The notes under the pieces: model-generated
The model's input: the letters and a program-made list of their open reading frames with translations, nothing else
Database searches by the model: none
What the model was told of the DNA's origin: nothing
Position numbers and translations under genes: made by a program
Part shown: positions 35,752 to 44,434 of the stretch, in pieces
Numbering within the stretch: position 1 is the first letter of the stretch
Layout of the letters: the number at the start of each line of letters is the position of its first letter
Assembly (NCBI RefSeq): GCF_016406125.1
Contig: NZ_CP066339.1
Coordinates: 4,588,001-4,652,000 of the forward strand
Direction of reading: 5' to 3'
From: Alicyclobacillus sp. SO9
GTDB lineage: Bacteria > Bacillota > Bacilli > Alicyclobacillales > Alicyclobacillaceae
DNA: 64,000 nt

Positions 35752-35830
35752 AGTGAACCACCTGCCAATGAATTTTAGAAACCTATGTTTAACATACTCC
35801 TGAATTCACCCAGGTACTTTCCTTAGTCTA

Positions 35831-35868
35831 GTTATATCCCAAAAATATGTAGAAAGTATGTAGACACT
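35831..35868 (-). promoter_or_regulatory. 11-bp direct-repeat promoter, site K
   Basis: On the minus strand AGTGTCTACAT, ACTTTCTACAT, then 10 nt and TATAAC. It drives the methyltransferase-glutaredoxin pair. Confidence 0.75.
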
Positions 35869-36001
35869 GTGACTGCAGGCGGTGAGTAAAACATGACGGT
35901 TTGTCCAGCCCAATCCATTGTTCACTTTAGCGGTCAATCCCGTGGAACAGTTGGACGGCTTTCACCATCAAACTGGATGTCCGGTTTTTCAAAGTTGTTA
36001 T

Positions 36002-36039
36002 CGTTTCTTGATACTTTCTACACAAGTTTTATGTATGCT
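36002..36039 (+). promoter_or_regulatory. 11-bp direct-repeat promoter, site L
   Basis: CGTTTCTTGAT, ACTTTCTACAC, then 10 nt and TATGCT. The SHOCT gene starts 23 nt later. Confidence 0.75.
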
Positions 36040-36061
36040 CCCTATGGAGGTGAAGACAAAG

Positions 36062-36352
36062 ATGATGTTCGGGGGCTTCTTTTTTATTGTGATTATCGCG
36101 ACAATCTTATATTTCTCTGTATTGCGCCACGGAGGACACAGTTCATGGCATCACGGTTATCACAATCATCATGATGGTCATCACCATGACCACGGTCATT
36201 ATGATAATCACCATCATTCTCATTACAGTTCTTATCGGGACAATGAGAGTCATTCTAGTGACGATCTCATTACACTACTGCAACAGCGATATGCCAAAGG
36301 AGAAATTGACAGGGAAACATATCAGAAGATGTTAAAGGAACTGAAAAGATAA
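36062..36352 (+). CDS. Membrane-anchored His-rich SHOCT protein
   Basis: The 96-residue protein (ATG 36062, GGAGG 10 nt upstream) has one membrane helix (FFFIVIIATILYFSVL), a stretch of about 30 residues with more than a dozen His, and a C-terminal SHOCT domain (DLITLLQQRYAKGEIDRETYQKML). It is a membrane-bound relative of the SHOCT proteins at 8409 and 29001. Extracytoplasmic metal binding is plausible. Confidence 0.8.
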   Translation: MMFGGFFFIVIIATILYFSVLRHGGHSSWHHGYHNHHDGHHHDHGHYDNHHHSHYSSYRDNESHSSDDLITLLQQRYAKGEIDRETYQKMLKELKR

Positions 36353-36415
36353 CCATAAATTTAAATCATTACACTGTGACAGCATTCTTCTCCATTCGAA
36401 ATTGCAGTTACCTCG

Positions 36416-36461
36416 TACCGTCCGCCGTCTCCTGACGGAGAATTCCACAGAGCGGACGGTA
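36416..36461. terminator. Compound hairpin between convergent SHOCT and copper-storage genes
   Basis: A perfect 10-bp stem TACCGTCCGC/GCGGACGGTA encloses smaller stems (CGTC/GACG, CTCC/GGAG). It lies between two convergent genes, 64 nt past one stop and 68 nt past the other. No strong T-tract is present, so its termination efficiency is uncertain. Confidence 0.5.
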
Positions 36462-36529
36462 GCGGAGACAATAAGGTTGAAGTCTTTGCACCCCAACATT
36501 TCAGATGATGAAAACTCCTAGTAGCCAGA

Positions 36530-37000
36530 CTAAGCAGCGCCAACGAACTTTCGGCACTCATGGGCGCATTTGAGACACATATGACCACATCGTTGTGAGT
36601 GTGAATCATGAAAATGAAGGCATTCGTTACCGCATGACTCGCAAACCTTCGCGCATAGCTTCACCTTTTTTCTAGCAAACGGGCTGTTGGCTGAAAGAGA
36701 TTGAGCTGTGTCTTTACAGGTTTTTGCACACTCCCTTAGCAGTTGTATCTGTCGAAAACGCATGGAGGTGTCGGTTGCCTCCAGGAGAACAGTAATGGTT
36801 CTATGGCACATATGTTCACATTCGTGAAGTGTTTTAAGAAGCCTATCACTGTGATGGGCGGCCCCATCTTGAATACTAAACGATTGACTGGGCTGAGCAG
36901 TTGAGTGAGCCATCACCCCCCCATCGGAGAGAGGGTGTTGCATCGAGGAATTGTGCGTGTGCTCCGCACGGTGTTCAGCCCGCTGATTGTCGTCGGTCAT
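36530..37000 (-). CDS. Cys-rich four-helix copper-storage (Csp-like) protein
   Basis: The 156-residue protein has a His/Gln-rich N-terminus without a Cys, then a helical Cys-rich region: CEHMC, CAKTC, CAKVCESCGNEC, CGHMCLKCAHEC. Regular Cys spacing in helices is the mark of Csp-type copper storage proteins and related four-helix Cys proteins. No signal peptide is visible, so it would be cytosolic (Csp3-like). AAGGAGG precedes ATG 37000. Confidence 0.85.
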   Translation of the reverse strand: MTDDNQRAEHRAEHTHNSSMQHPLSDGGVMAHSTAQPSQSFSIQDGAAHHSDRLLKTLHECEHMCHRTITVLLEATDTSMRFRQIQLLRECAKTCKDTAQSLSANSPFARKKVKLCAKVCESCGNECLHFHDSHSQRCGHMCLKCAHECRKFVGAA

Positions 37001-37349
37001 ATAATTCTCCTCCTTAACTTAGCCTTGGAAATCTACACGATAGGTATGCCATGTGTCTTTGTCCGTGTGCAGGTGTGGAGGAAAATTGGGTGTTTGCCGA
37101 GTCAGTAAATCTTATACTCAATGGAATTCGTCCCCGCTCGCAGGGTAGGGGCCTTCAATGATTCTTCAGTAGATCAATAGACACAGTCTTCAACGACATC
37201 CTCCTGCATAGTTATAAGGAGCAGAACTTCATATTTTCGGAGTGGTCACAACGCGTCTCATGAAGAATAACTTTGGTGCGCGTTGAACTATCAGCGGTAT
37301 AGAATTGTGTCCGCGCATCCTTGAGACACTGCATGTAGGAGGCCTCATA
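37001..37349. other. Divergent intergenic region
   Basis: No gene is recognised. The minus strand near 37065-37090 has a loose ATTTTCCTCCAC resemblance to the 11-bp repeats, but the spaced -10 hexamer is missing, so I do not count it as a site. Confidence 0.35.
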
Positions 37350-37763
37350 GTGGTTGTTATCTCCATGAGTCTGTTGGGAACGATGCTTGGAGTGTTCGTG
37401 ACTTATGCATCAATCTCAGAAGTGTCGTCCTTAAACCATAGTCGCATCATGCGCATCTCCATGCTAAATACAATGTCCCTCACATTTATCTTTTCCATTC
37501 TCGTTATCACGACCACGGGGAGTCAATTGCTTGCTATGATACTGCCAGTATTTATAATGACGAACTCTATGGTGAGGTTTAGTCAAAAATTCAGTAAACT
37601 TGACGTGGTGGAAGGGCTTCTCACATCGATAATGAGCGCATCGATGGGTGTCATGCTTATCGGAATGTTTTCGAGAGCGGCCGTGTGGGCACTCGAATCG
37701 TTCCTCGTCCTTAGTGAGATTCTTCTGTTGGCTTCCATAGCCAGGCCAAAAAGACGCCAATAG
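37350..37763 (+). CDS. Hypothetical four-helix membrane protein
   Basis: From GTG 37350 (AGGAGG 7 nt upstream) a 137-residue protein with about four hydrophobic helices is read, ending in a basic tail. The frame is open back to TTG 37305 without a ribosome site. No family is recognised. It is monocistronic. Confidence 0.6.
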   Translation: MVVISMSLLGTMLGVFVTYASISEVSSLNHSRIMRISMLNTMSLTFIFSILVITTTGSQLLAMILPVFIMTNSMVRFSQKFSKLDVVEGLLTSIMSASMGVMLIGMFSRAAVWALESFLVLSEILLLASIARPKRRQ

Positions 37764-37856
37764 CACTCTGTTGTCGTCTCCTTTACATTTCTCTCGAAGT
37801 CTGTACTTCAAATCTGTTTACTGCCTCTACAATTGAACTTCGCAGACAATGACCAG

Positions 37857-37892
37857 CTACCTAGTGTAGTCTCATGAGACTACACTAGGTAG
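37857..37892. repeat. Perfect 36-nt palindrome
   Basis: Two 18-nt arms (CTACCTAGTGTAGTCTCA and its exact complement) meet without a spacer at TCATGA, about 95 nt past the membrane protein stop. No T-tract follows. It may be a transcription end structure or a protein binding site. Confidence 0.7.
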
Positions 37893-38060
37893 TTCATCCA
37901 TTCTCTCCGGTTAGTACCCTTCCCCGGTATTGGTATGTCGTTGTGGAGGAGTAAAAATAGTCGGAATTATTCTTTAGATAATAAACCGTCACCCCCATAC
38001 TAAAAGTACAGTTATTAAAAAATTTACGGGGGCGAAAAATATGAAAAAGGCTTTAATGAT

Positions 38061-38915
38061 GTGGTTGGAATGGCACTGTTGGTGCTGGCAGGGTGTGGAA
38101 CACAGAATTCCACTACCAACGGCCAAGCCTCGACAACACCGGCTAATCATACAAACACCACCGCAACGGCCTCGTCCAAAACTACTTCAACTTCCCTGAA
38201 GAAACAGCACATTTACTTAACCGTTTTACCCGGTGGAAAACTAGGCTCTGATGGCAAGAAACACGATGCGTTCTCACCGAGCAACTTTACATTGGTGAAA
38301 GGTGTTCCAACAACCATCACGATTTACAACTTTGACGACATGAAGCACAGTGTTACAAACAGTAAGCTGGGACTGAATATCCAAGCCAATCCATCCAAAA
38401 AAGATGGCAAACCCGGTGTAACGACGGTGACTTTCACACCAAAACAGGTGGGGGATTTCACATGGCAGTGCGTCGACCCCTGTGACACAGACAACAACGG
38501 CTGGGCCATGTCTCATACCGGATACATGAAGGGAACCATTCATGTTGTACCTAATCAGAAAGCGACACAGGATATTTCCTTAACAGTCATGCCCGGGGGC
38601 AAACTGGGCCCCGATGGAAAGAAACACGATGCATTTTTGCCGGCGAATTTTACAATGCAAAAGGGGGTCCCCGTCAAATTAACAATCTATAACTACGACG
38701 ACATGAAACACAGCATCACCAGTCCAAAATTGAACCTGAATGTTCAGGCGAATCCATCCAAGAAAGACGGTAAGGCTGGCGTAACGACGGTGACTTTTAC
38801 CCCGAAACAGGCGGGCACATTCCAATGGAACTGTGTTGACCCCTGTGACACAGACAACAATGGCTGGGCGATGTCTCATTCCGGCTACATGATGGGGAAT
38901 ATTACAGTTCAGTAA
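38061..38915 (+). CDS. Lipoprotein with two tandem CuA-like cupredoxin domains
   Basis: The 284-residue frame begins at GTG 38061 with a lipobox (VLAGC), a Ser/Thr linker, then two near-identical domains (about residues 50-165 and 170-284). Each has His in DMKHS and a C-x3-C ... H-x3-M loop (WQCVDPCDTD... MSHTGYM; NCVDPCDTD... MSHSGYM). The CxxxC-His-Met set recalls the CuA site of cytochrome oxidase subunit II, with a longer Cys-to-His loop. An ATG at 38041 (MKKALM) is one nt out of frame; adding one A to the A5 run would fuse it into a normal signal peptide. Confidence 0.7.
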   Translation: MVGMALLVLAGCGTQNSTTNGQASTTPANHTNTTATASSKTTSTSLKKQHIYLTVLPGGKLGSDGKKHDAFSPSNFTLVKGVPTTITIYNFDDMKHSVTNSKLGLNIQANPSKKDGKPGVTTVTFTPKQVGDFTWQCVDPCDTDNNGWAMSHTGYMKGTIHVVPNQKATQDISLTVMPGGKLGPDGKKHDAFLPANFTMQKGVPVKLTIYNYDDMKHSITSPKLNLNVQANPSKKDGKAGVTTVTFTPKQAGTFQWNCVDPCDTDNNGWAMSHSGYMMGNITVQ

Positions 38916-38956
38916 CAGTGCTTATCTCTCTTTACTTAAAAATATTGGTTTCTATA

Positions 38957-38990
38957 AACCGCCACACGTGCTGTGGCGGTTTCCCCTTTC
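38957..38990. terminator. Terminator between convergent CuA-like and Sco-TlpA genes
   Basis: A perfect 10-bp stem AACCGCCACA/TGTGGCGGTT with 5-nt loop is followed on the plus strand by TCCCCTTTCTT. It probably serves both convergent genes. Confidence 0.75.
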
Positions 38991-39057
38991 TTACGGCGAT
39001 TCTCGGATAACTTCCATTGATCTTTTAGCAAGCTGCTGAGTATACGTAAGAGTTATT

Positions 39058-40275
39058 TTATTGATTGCCCTGTAAAGCCTTGTCCACATCTGTTTTCAGG
39101 GACTTCCATTTGAGCAGACCCTGGTGGTACCACAGTATATGACCGGATGAAGATACTAATACTTGTGTAGGGATCCCATTCACTCCATACTTTTCTGCGA
39201 CCTTATCTTGATTGTCCAACGCAACCGGGAATGATAATTTAAACTTTTTCACATAATTCACAACGTGTTTCGTCGAGGGTTCCGATAAACGCAAGTCCAC
39301 TCCGACAACGCTGGGAAAGTTCTTATGATTTTTCGACCACTTCTCAGACTTCAGCAGTGCAGGAATCTCTTCTTCACAGTCCGGACACCAAGTGGCAAAA
39401 AACTCCAGTAGTTTGGGACCTCCTCCACCTCCCACTGAAATGGAACCATTCTTGCCCCCAGGTAAAATCGCAAGCAGGTGAAATGGACGGCTCTTCGATT
39501 CCTTCGGACCGACCTTACCCGGCAAATAAGCTAATTTTCTGGTCGGGGGGATGTTCACCGAGGGGTGGCCCGGTATGAGCGGAACTACCTGTTTCAGAAG
39601 GTCCCTTGTTTCGGTTCCAATGACCGAAGTCGACGCCTTGGTGGAGTTAAGATACAACCATTTTTCGTGTCCATCGGGCCCAATCACATATACCGCTGGC
39701 GTATGCTGTATATCTGTCCCATGGATAACCTTGGACTCTATAAAATATTTCTGATATACGGACTTTAACTGAGAGGCCGATCCCGTAAAGTAGTTCCACA
39801 TATGCAACACATGGTGTTGCTGAGACCAGGTATGGACATCCTTCACTGAACTCGCGACAGGGTTTGCGTTGACGCCTACAAAAGCTACTTCCGATGCAGC
39901 GGACCCGAGATCGTACCGAACATTCTGCATAACGACTGCCGTAAGTGGACAAACCGTCGTCCCCTTACTATCGATGAAGCTCAAAACCACCACTTTATGA
40001 CGAAACTCAGAGAGGCTCCCCGGTTGTCCGAACTGATTTGTCAAATGAAAATTAGGCGCCTTCTTCCCGGATAGCGATGAACCGGAATCAACGGAAGGCG
40101 ATGAAGTATTAGAGGAAGATTTCGATGCCTTTGCAGAACTGACAGTTCCCACTCCAGAACGGGGATTACCCAGATGTGTAACAGTTTTCCACGCAGCCAC
40201 CCCACCCCCTAAGACGACTGCAACTACAGCTACGGCAATGACCCCGTCACGGAGTCGTTGAGTACTTCTCTTCAT
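39058..40275 (-). CDS. Sco-TlpA fusion protein 1 (active TlpA half, Sco Cys lost)
   Basis: The 405-residue protein has a membrane anchor (11-28), a Ser-rich linker, a Sco-like thioredoxin domain (about 70-235) and a TlpA-like domain (about 265-405). The Sco copper motif CxxxC reads GTTVC (Gly105, Cys109), with the downstream His191 kept (IQHTPAVYVI). The second domain has a normal WCPDC (Cys297, Cys300). It is paired with the CcdA-type gene 46 nt upstream and is the mirror of the protein at 41208. Confidence 0.85.
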   Translation of the reverse strand: MKRSTQRLRDGVIAVAVVAVVLGGGVAAWKTVTHLGNPRSGVGTVSSAKASKSSSNTSSPSVDSGSSLSGKKAPNFHLTNQFGQPGSLSEFRHKVVVLSFIDSKGTTVCPLTAVVMQNVRYDLGSAASEVAFVGVNANPVASSVKDVHTWSQQHHVLHMWNYFTGSASQLKSVYQKYFIESKVIHGTDIQHTPAVYVIGPDGHEKWLYLNSTKASTSVIGTETRDLLKQVVPLIPGHPSVNIPPTRKLAYLPGKVGPKESKSRPFHLLAILPGGKNGSISVGGGGGPKLLEFFATWCPDCEEEIPALLKSEKWSKNHKNFPSVVGVDLRLSEPSTKHVVNYVKKFKLSFPVALDNQDKVAEKYGVNGIPTQVLVSSSGHILWYHQGLLKWKSLKTDVDKALQGNQ

Positions 40276-40321
40276 CTCATTTCACCTCTACCGCTGTTAA
40301 TGCCAGAATCCAAGCTTTCAG

Positions 40322-41017
40322 TTACAACACCGTTTGGAAACCAGGACCAAAGACCCAGTACCAGACGAGATATAGCCCACCAGCTGCCATGACCAAGGCA
40401 CTAAGCTTCTGTATGATTGGTATCGTGCTGCGTATAAAACGGATCACAAACGTACGTGTCAGCATGGTGAGCAGAGAGAGCAAAGTGATGACAACTCCCA
40501 TCCCCAGCGTATATGCTGCGAATAGAAGAATTACTCCGCGCGTTCCTGTACTCAGTCCTTCCGCAACGACAGCTAAGAACACGGGAAGACTACAGGTTAA
40601 GGAAACGAGTCCATAACTTATACCGTAAACAACAAATGAGCCGTTCGACCCACGTCGAAAAATTTGCTCGAGCCGCTCTGTCCAAGTTCCAAAGGACCAT
40701 TTGATAGACAGTGTACCGCGCCACGTAAATACAGCAGCAATTAACAGCAAAATAGCCACAAGAAGTGATATAAACGGCACGGCAGCAAACAGTAAATGGC
40801 CAATTAAACCGACCAAGAAACCAGCCGCACCAAACACTACAACAAAGCCTATTGTTATCAAAATCCCTGATCGCAAACCTACGTACCAAGGATTTTGATT
40901 CGTTTCTATCCTGTCTGACAACAAATACATGAGATATGATGGGAGCAGCGCAATACCGCAGGGATTGAACGCACCAATCATTCCGGCGGTAAAGGCCACA
41001 AACCACGGAATCGCCAA
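40322..41017 (-). CDS. CcdA-type transmembrane thiol electron carrier, second copy
   Basis: The 231-residue protein has six helices with conserved Cys in GAFNPCGIALLPSYLMY and SLTCSLPVFLAV, the CcdA pattern. The TTG start at 41017 follows GGAGG. It is the first gene of an operon with Sco-TlpA fusion 1, to which it probably delivers electrons. Confidence 0.9.
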   Translation of the reverse strand: MAIPWFVAFTAGMIGAFNPCGIALLPSYLMYLLSDRIETNQNPWYVGLRSGILITIGFVVVFGAAGFLVGLIGHLLFAAVPFISLLVAILLLIAAVFTWRGTLSIKWSFGTWTERLEQIFRRGSNGSFVVYGISYGLVSLTCSLPVFLAVVAEGLSTGTRGVILLFAAYTLGMGVVITLLSLLTMLTRTFVIRFIRSTIPIIQKLSALVMAAGGLYLVWYWVFGPGFQTVL

Positions 41018-41207
41018 GTTGAACCCTCCAGAGCTCGTGTCTTAAGGTTTTCTAAAATTCTCCCTTTGGATTATAACAGCTACACTACTATAATAGGTAA
41101 CATAAGTCACGATTCTGTAACATGTAAGCACAGGACGCTGTTGACTAAGTGCTCTCTTGTCACTCCAGAGGAACAATACACAAAAGACAAATAAGGAGGA
41201 ACTACAA

Positions 41208-42413
41208 GTGAAGAAAGGTTTTTGGCGTAGTGAATGGGTAGTTCCTATTGCAGTATTGATAGTTGGAATCGCCGTTTTATCTGTTTTGAAGGCCAACTTT
41301 GGACAGAGTGTTAAACACACAACCACCCCTAATCCAGGCGGTAATCTCACAAAGTCCACTGCAAAACACAAAACAACTGGCAGTAACGGACAGTCCAAGT
41401 CAAAGAACAGTGTTATCAATGCGGGTGATGCGATGCATGGAAGACCTGCGCCGAATTTCACCCTAACAAACCAATTCGGGAAGAAGGTATCACTAAGTCA
41501 ATTTAAAGGTAAGACGGTGATACTGTCATTTATCGACAGTACGTGCCATGCCATCTGTCCCTTAACCACGGAAGATATTAAGACTGCCGTTCATTTACTC
41601 GGTCCAAAGGCTCAGAAGAACATACAGATAATCGGTGTCAATGCGAATCCAAAATCGACTTCCGTCGCGGCTGTAAAAAAGTACTCAATAGAGCACGGTA
41701 TGTTGCATTCATGGCAGTACCTGACGGGATCGTCAACACAACTGCACAAAGTTTGGAAAGACTACTACGTATATTCAGGCGTAGTAAACGGACAAATAGA
41801 CCATACTCCTGCTCTGTACGTCATAGGGCCAAAAGGGAAAGAGAAGCTGCTTTATATGGTCCCGAGCCAATACTCCTCAGTGAACGCTGAGTCTCACGTG
41901 CTGGCAAAGAACATCGCCAAGTATCTGCCGAGTTCCATTAAAACAAATATTACACCAGTACAATATCACGCGCCTGCCAAAGGACCAGGGAACCTCATTC
42001 AGTTGCCGTCAGCCCTTTCAACGGGATCGGCAAAGTCAGTGACATTAAATCCGAGGAAGCCGCAACTCGTTGTGTTCTTTGCCTCGTGGATCCCGCATAT
42101 CAAGGAAAAATTGACACGGTTGAACAAATACGCAAGTCAGCCGGGGCATCCTCAGGTCATAGCAGTGGACGTGGCAACTACGGAACCTGGGCTAAAACCA
42201 TTAACAAAATTAATGGCGCAATTTCCAAAACTGAACTTTAAAGTGGGAATTGATAAAACGGGAAAAGTAGCAGACGCATATCACATACAAGAGTTGACCT
42301 GGTTTGCTTTAAAAAGCAGTTCTGGAAAGATTGTCTGGCATCATTCTGAGTGGATTAAAATGACACAAATGAGCAAGGACGTTAAGAAAGCCCTGACGCA
42401 ATCGCATCAGTGA
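41208..42413 (+). CDS. Sco-TlpA fusion protein 2 (Sco Cys kept, TlpA Cys lost)
   Basis: From GTG 41208 (AAGGAGG 8 nt upstream) a 401-residue anchored protein is read. Its Sco domain keeps CHAIC (Cys113, Cys117) and the His of IDHTPALYVI. Its TlpA domain has WIPHI where CxxC should be, so no redox site remains. It is transcribed away from fusion 1. Together the two proteins hold one working copy of each activity, with Cu delivery expected for this one. Confidence 0.85.
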   Translation: MKKGFWRSEWVVPIAVLIVGIAVLSVLKANFGQSVKHTTTPNPGGNLTKSTAKHKTTGSNGQSKSKNSVINAGDAMHGRPAPNFTLTNQFGKKVSLSQFKGKTVILSFIDSTCHAICPLTTEDIKTAVHLLGPKAQKNIQIIGVNANPKSTSVAAVKKYSIEHGMLHSWQYLTGSSTQLHKVWKDYYVYSGVVNGQIDHTPALYVIGPKGKEKLLYMVPSQYSSVNAESHVLAKNIAKYLPSSIKTNITPVQYHAPAKGPGNLIQLPSALSTGSAKSVTLNPRKPQLVVFFASWIPHIKEKLTRLNKYASQPGHPQVIAVDVATTEPGLKPLTKLMAQFPKLNFKVGIDKTGKVADAYHIQELTWFALKSSSGKIVWHHSEWIKMTQMSKDVKKALTQSHQ

Positions 42414-42513
42414 ATTTTCATTGTGTCAACAGCATTCAAGTAAAGCCCAAACGCAAGAGAGTACAGAGCATGTGCCGTCCCTCCCAGTCCCAGTTCTATT
42501 TGTCGACAATGGA

Positions 42514-42720
42514 TCATGCGACATCATAGCCAGCCTCTTCGATGGCAGATTTCAGGTCTGCCTCCGTTGCTGTTGCTTCATTAAAGATAACCTTCGCTTC
42601 ATTGAGCTCCAAACTTACCTCCACAGTTTCAACGCCATCGACAAGTCGTAAGGCTTTCGTAACGGAGTTCACGCATCCTTGACAAGTCATGCCCTCGACG
42701 GGAATGGTAACAGTCCTCAT
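42514..42720 (-). CDS. copZ: Copper chaperone CopZ
   Basis: The 68-residue protein is a single heavy-metal-associated domain with GMTCQGC (Cys13, Cys16). It carries Cu(I) to CopA-type ATPases. GGAGG lies upstream of ATG 42720. It diverges from the second csoR. Confidence 0.93.
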   Translation of the reverse strand: MRTVTIPVEGMTCQGCVNSVTKALRLVDGVETVEVSLELNEAKVIFNEATATEADLKSAIEEAGYDVA

Positions 42721-42873
42721 TATAGATTGTTCCTCCTTTCCTTATCACTGCACGATTTTTACGTATTGTACCTCAAACGGCTGAAAAAATCCGTACTCTA
42801 TGGCTGACACGAAAAACATGCATTGAAATAATTTTGAACTTACTCTCATTAGATTATCCTGGGGTGATTACAT

Positions 42874-43152
42874 TTGATACATTCTTACGGCGGAGACAAG
42901 GCCAAATTACTTGCTAGACTACGTCGAATCGAAGGACAGGTTCGAGGAGTTCAAAAGATGATTGAGAATGATAGATACTGCGTGGACCTTCTCGCTCAAT
43001 TGGCCGCAGTTAAAAATGCTACTAATAAGGTCGCTCTTTCCGTCCTAGAGTCTCACACGCGAGGATGCGTCACTGATGCCATACAAAATCGCGAATCAGA
43101 AGATGAGAAAATAGACGAACTCATGGACGTCATTCGTTACTTCACAAAATAA
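42874..43152 (+). CDS. csoR: CsoR-family copper repressor, second copy
   Basis: The 92-residue protein retains the Cys-His-Cys ligand set (DRYCVDLL, ESHTRGCV) and is close to the product of 9008-9301. The TTG start at 42874 follows GGGGTGA. No clear G-run operator is visible in the 150-nt divergent region with copZ, so its target site may differ. Confidence 0.9.
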   Translation: MIHSYGGDKAKLLARLRRIEGQVRGVQKMIENDRYCVDLLAQLAAVKNATNKVALSVLESHTRGCVTDAIQNRESEDEKIDELMDVIRYFTK

Positions 43153-43533
43153 TCCATAGAACTAGAATCCCCGGATTCAGCCGACTTCTGGCGTATCCCC
43201 GGGGAAACGTGAGTAAATATGTTAATGGCACGTAAAAGCGAGTCACTTCTTTCGCAGTCACGTGAAGTGTAATGATAAGACTCATTATATGGTTTCCACT
43301 CATCAGAATAAAATCTATACTGCTATAATATGCAAAGTCGTCGCATGCGGCCCATGCGACGACCGTAAGTTGTGTACTCAACAACCCTCTCAGTTTATTC
43401 TTCATTCCCATATCCTGTTACGAAAATCCTTATACATTTAATGTACGGATAAGTGCACGTCGAGTAGGGATGCAGCGGTAGTCTGTATGTTTCGTGATGG
43501 AAAATAAGATATTAAGGTTCAGTACATCATCGT
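43153..43533. other. Intergenic region with strong hairpins
   Basis: A loose inverted pair TCCCCGG/CCGGGGA just past csoR may act as terminator. At 43337-43363 an 11-bp perfect stem (GTCGTCGCATG) follows a TATAAT at 43324-43329, and a smaller stem comes after it. This could be a small RNA. A 89-codon minus frame here has no ribosome site. Confidence 0.35.
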
Positions 43534-44283
43534 TTAGTATGAATCTATAATGATGGGACTGCCTACATGGAAATACGAGGAGGAATCATCAGAGTGTAAT
43601 GCGATCTGCACATTCATTTTGCGGCCATTTGTCCTTAGATGAATTGGCAGTTTAGAAGAATAAGCAGATAGACTCGTGAGTTCATGATTTTGGATACCTT
43701 CAATTGGACGAGCATGTATTCCTTTAAGTGCCTCTTTAATCACAGATTGTGCCTTATCGTCAGACAATTTCTCTGAGAGTAACCCGCTGATGGATACACT
43801 AATACGCCCTGTCCAAGCTTTAGTCAAAGGTACATCACTCATTTCTTTAATAACCACCTCCATTTCACATAATTGATACTGATTTCCTTCCGCACGAATC
43901 ACTAGGATTTTCGATTGCTCGTTCTTCCTTATCAAAATCGAAACCCGGATTCCATTTGGGCGGAACCCGATGATTTTACATGTACCCTTGTATAATGATA
44001 CTTGGGTCAACCGTTGGTCGATTTTTAATCGTTTGGCAAACCGATATCCTTGAGATTGTATATCTGCCGAATCATCTTTTCCCGCCGAGCTCTCCCCATA
44101 GTAGTGAATTCTAAAACAATTCACTATTTCCGGACTGAGTTCGGTCACTGCCAATCGGACAATAGATGTCTGTACCTGATGGTAATGTTTATTACATATG
44201 CTACTCCAAGATATTTTACTTCGCTCTACAATGGAATGCCACAGCGCTTCATTGACTGACATAAAATTATCAAACAGAATCAC
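43534..44283 (-). CDS. ywmB: YwmB-family protein
   Basis: The protein of about 249 residues matches the YwmB family by its C-terminal half (ARPIEGIQNHELTSLSAYS, LRTNGRKMNVQIA, HVGSPIII). YwmB is conserved in spore formers but of unknown function. I prefer GTG 44283 (AGGAAG 8 nt upstream) over GTG 44292. An obvious signal peptide is missing, unlike typical members, so the N-terminus may be shortened. It is divergent from spoIIR. Confidence 0.65.
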   Translation of the reverse strand: MILFDNFMSVNEALWHSIVERSKISWSSICNKHYHQVQTSIVRLAVTELSPEIVNCFRIHYYGESSAGKDDSADIQSQGYRFAKRLKIDQRLTQVSLYKGTCKIIGFRPNGIRVSILIRKNEQSKILVIRAEGNQYQLCEMEVVIKEMSDVPLTKAWTGRISVSISGLLSEKLSDDKAQSVIKEALKGIHARPIEGIQNHELTSLSAYSSKLPIHLRTNGRKMNVQIALHSDDSSSYFHVGSPIIIDSY

Positions 44284-44434
44284 TAGATTCACTTCCTACC
44301 ATTTGCATCTACTTAGATATTGTCTCCAAATACATGTACAAAGATACATCATCATTGATGTCTTTATTTCTAGGTTTATCTTGCGTATGAAATGGTGACA
44401 CTTCTACTAGATTTGGTAGAGGTGGCGATACAAT

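Noticed and set aside
37065-37090. A fourteenth 11-bp-repeat promoter ahead of the copper-storage gene
   Set aside because: Only one loose unit is present and no TANNNT hexamer lies 10 nt after it.
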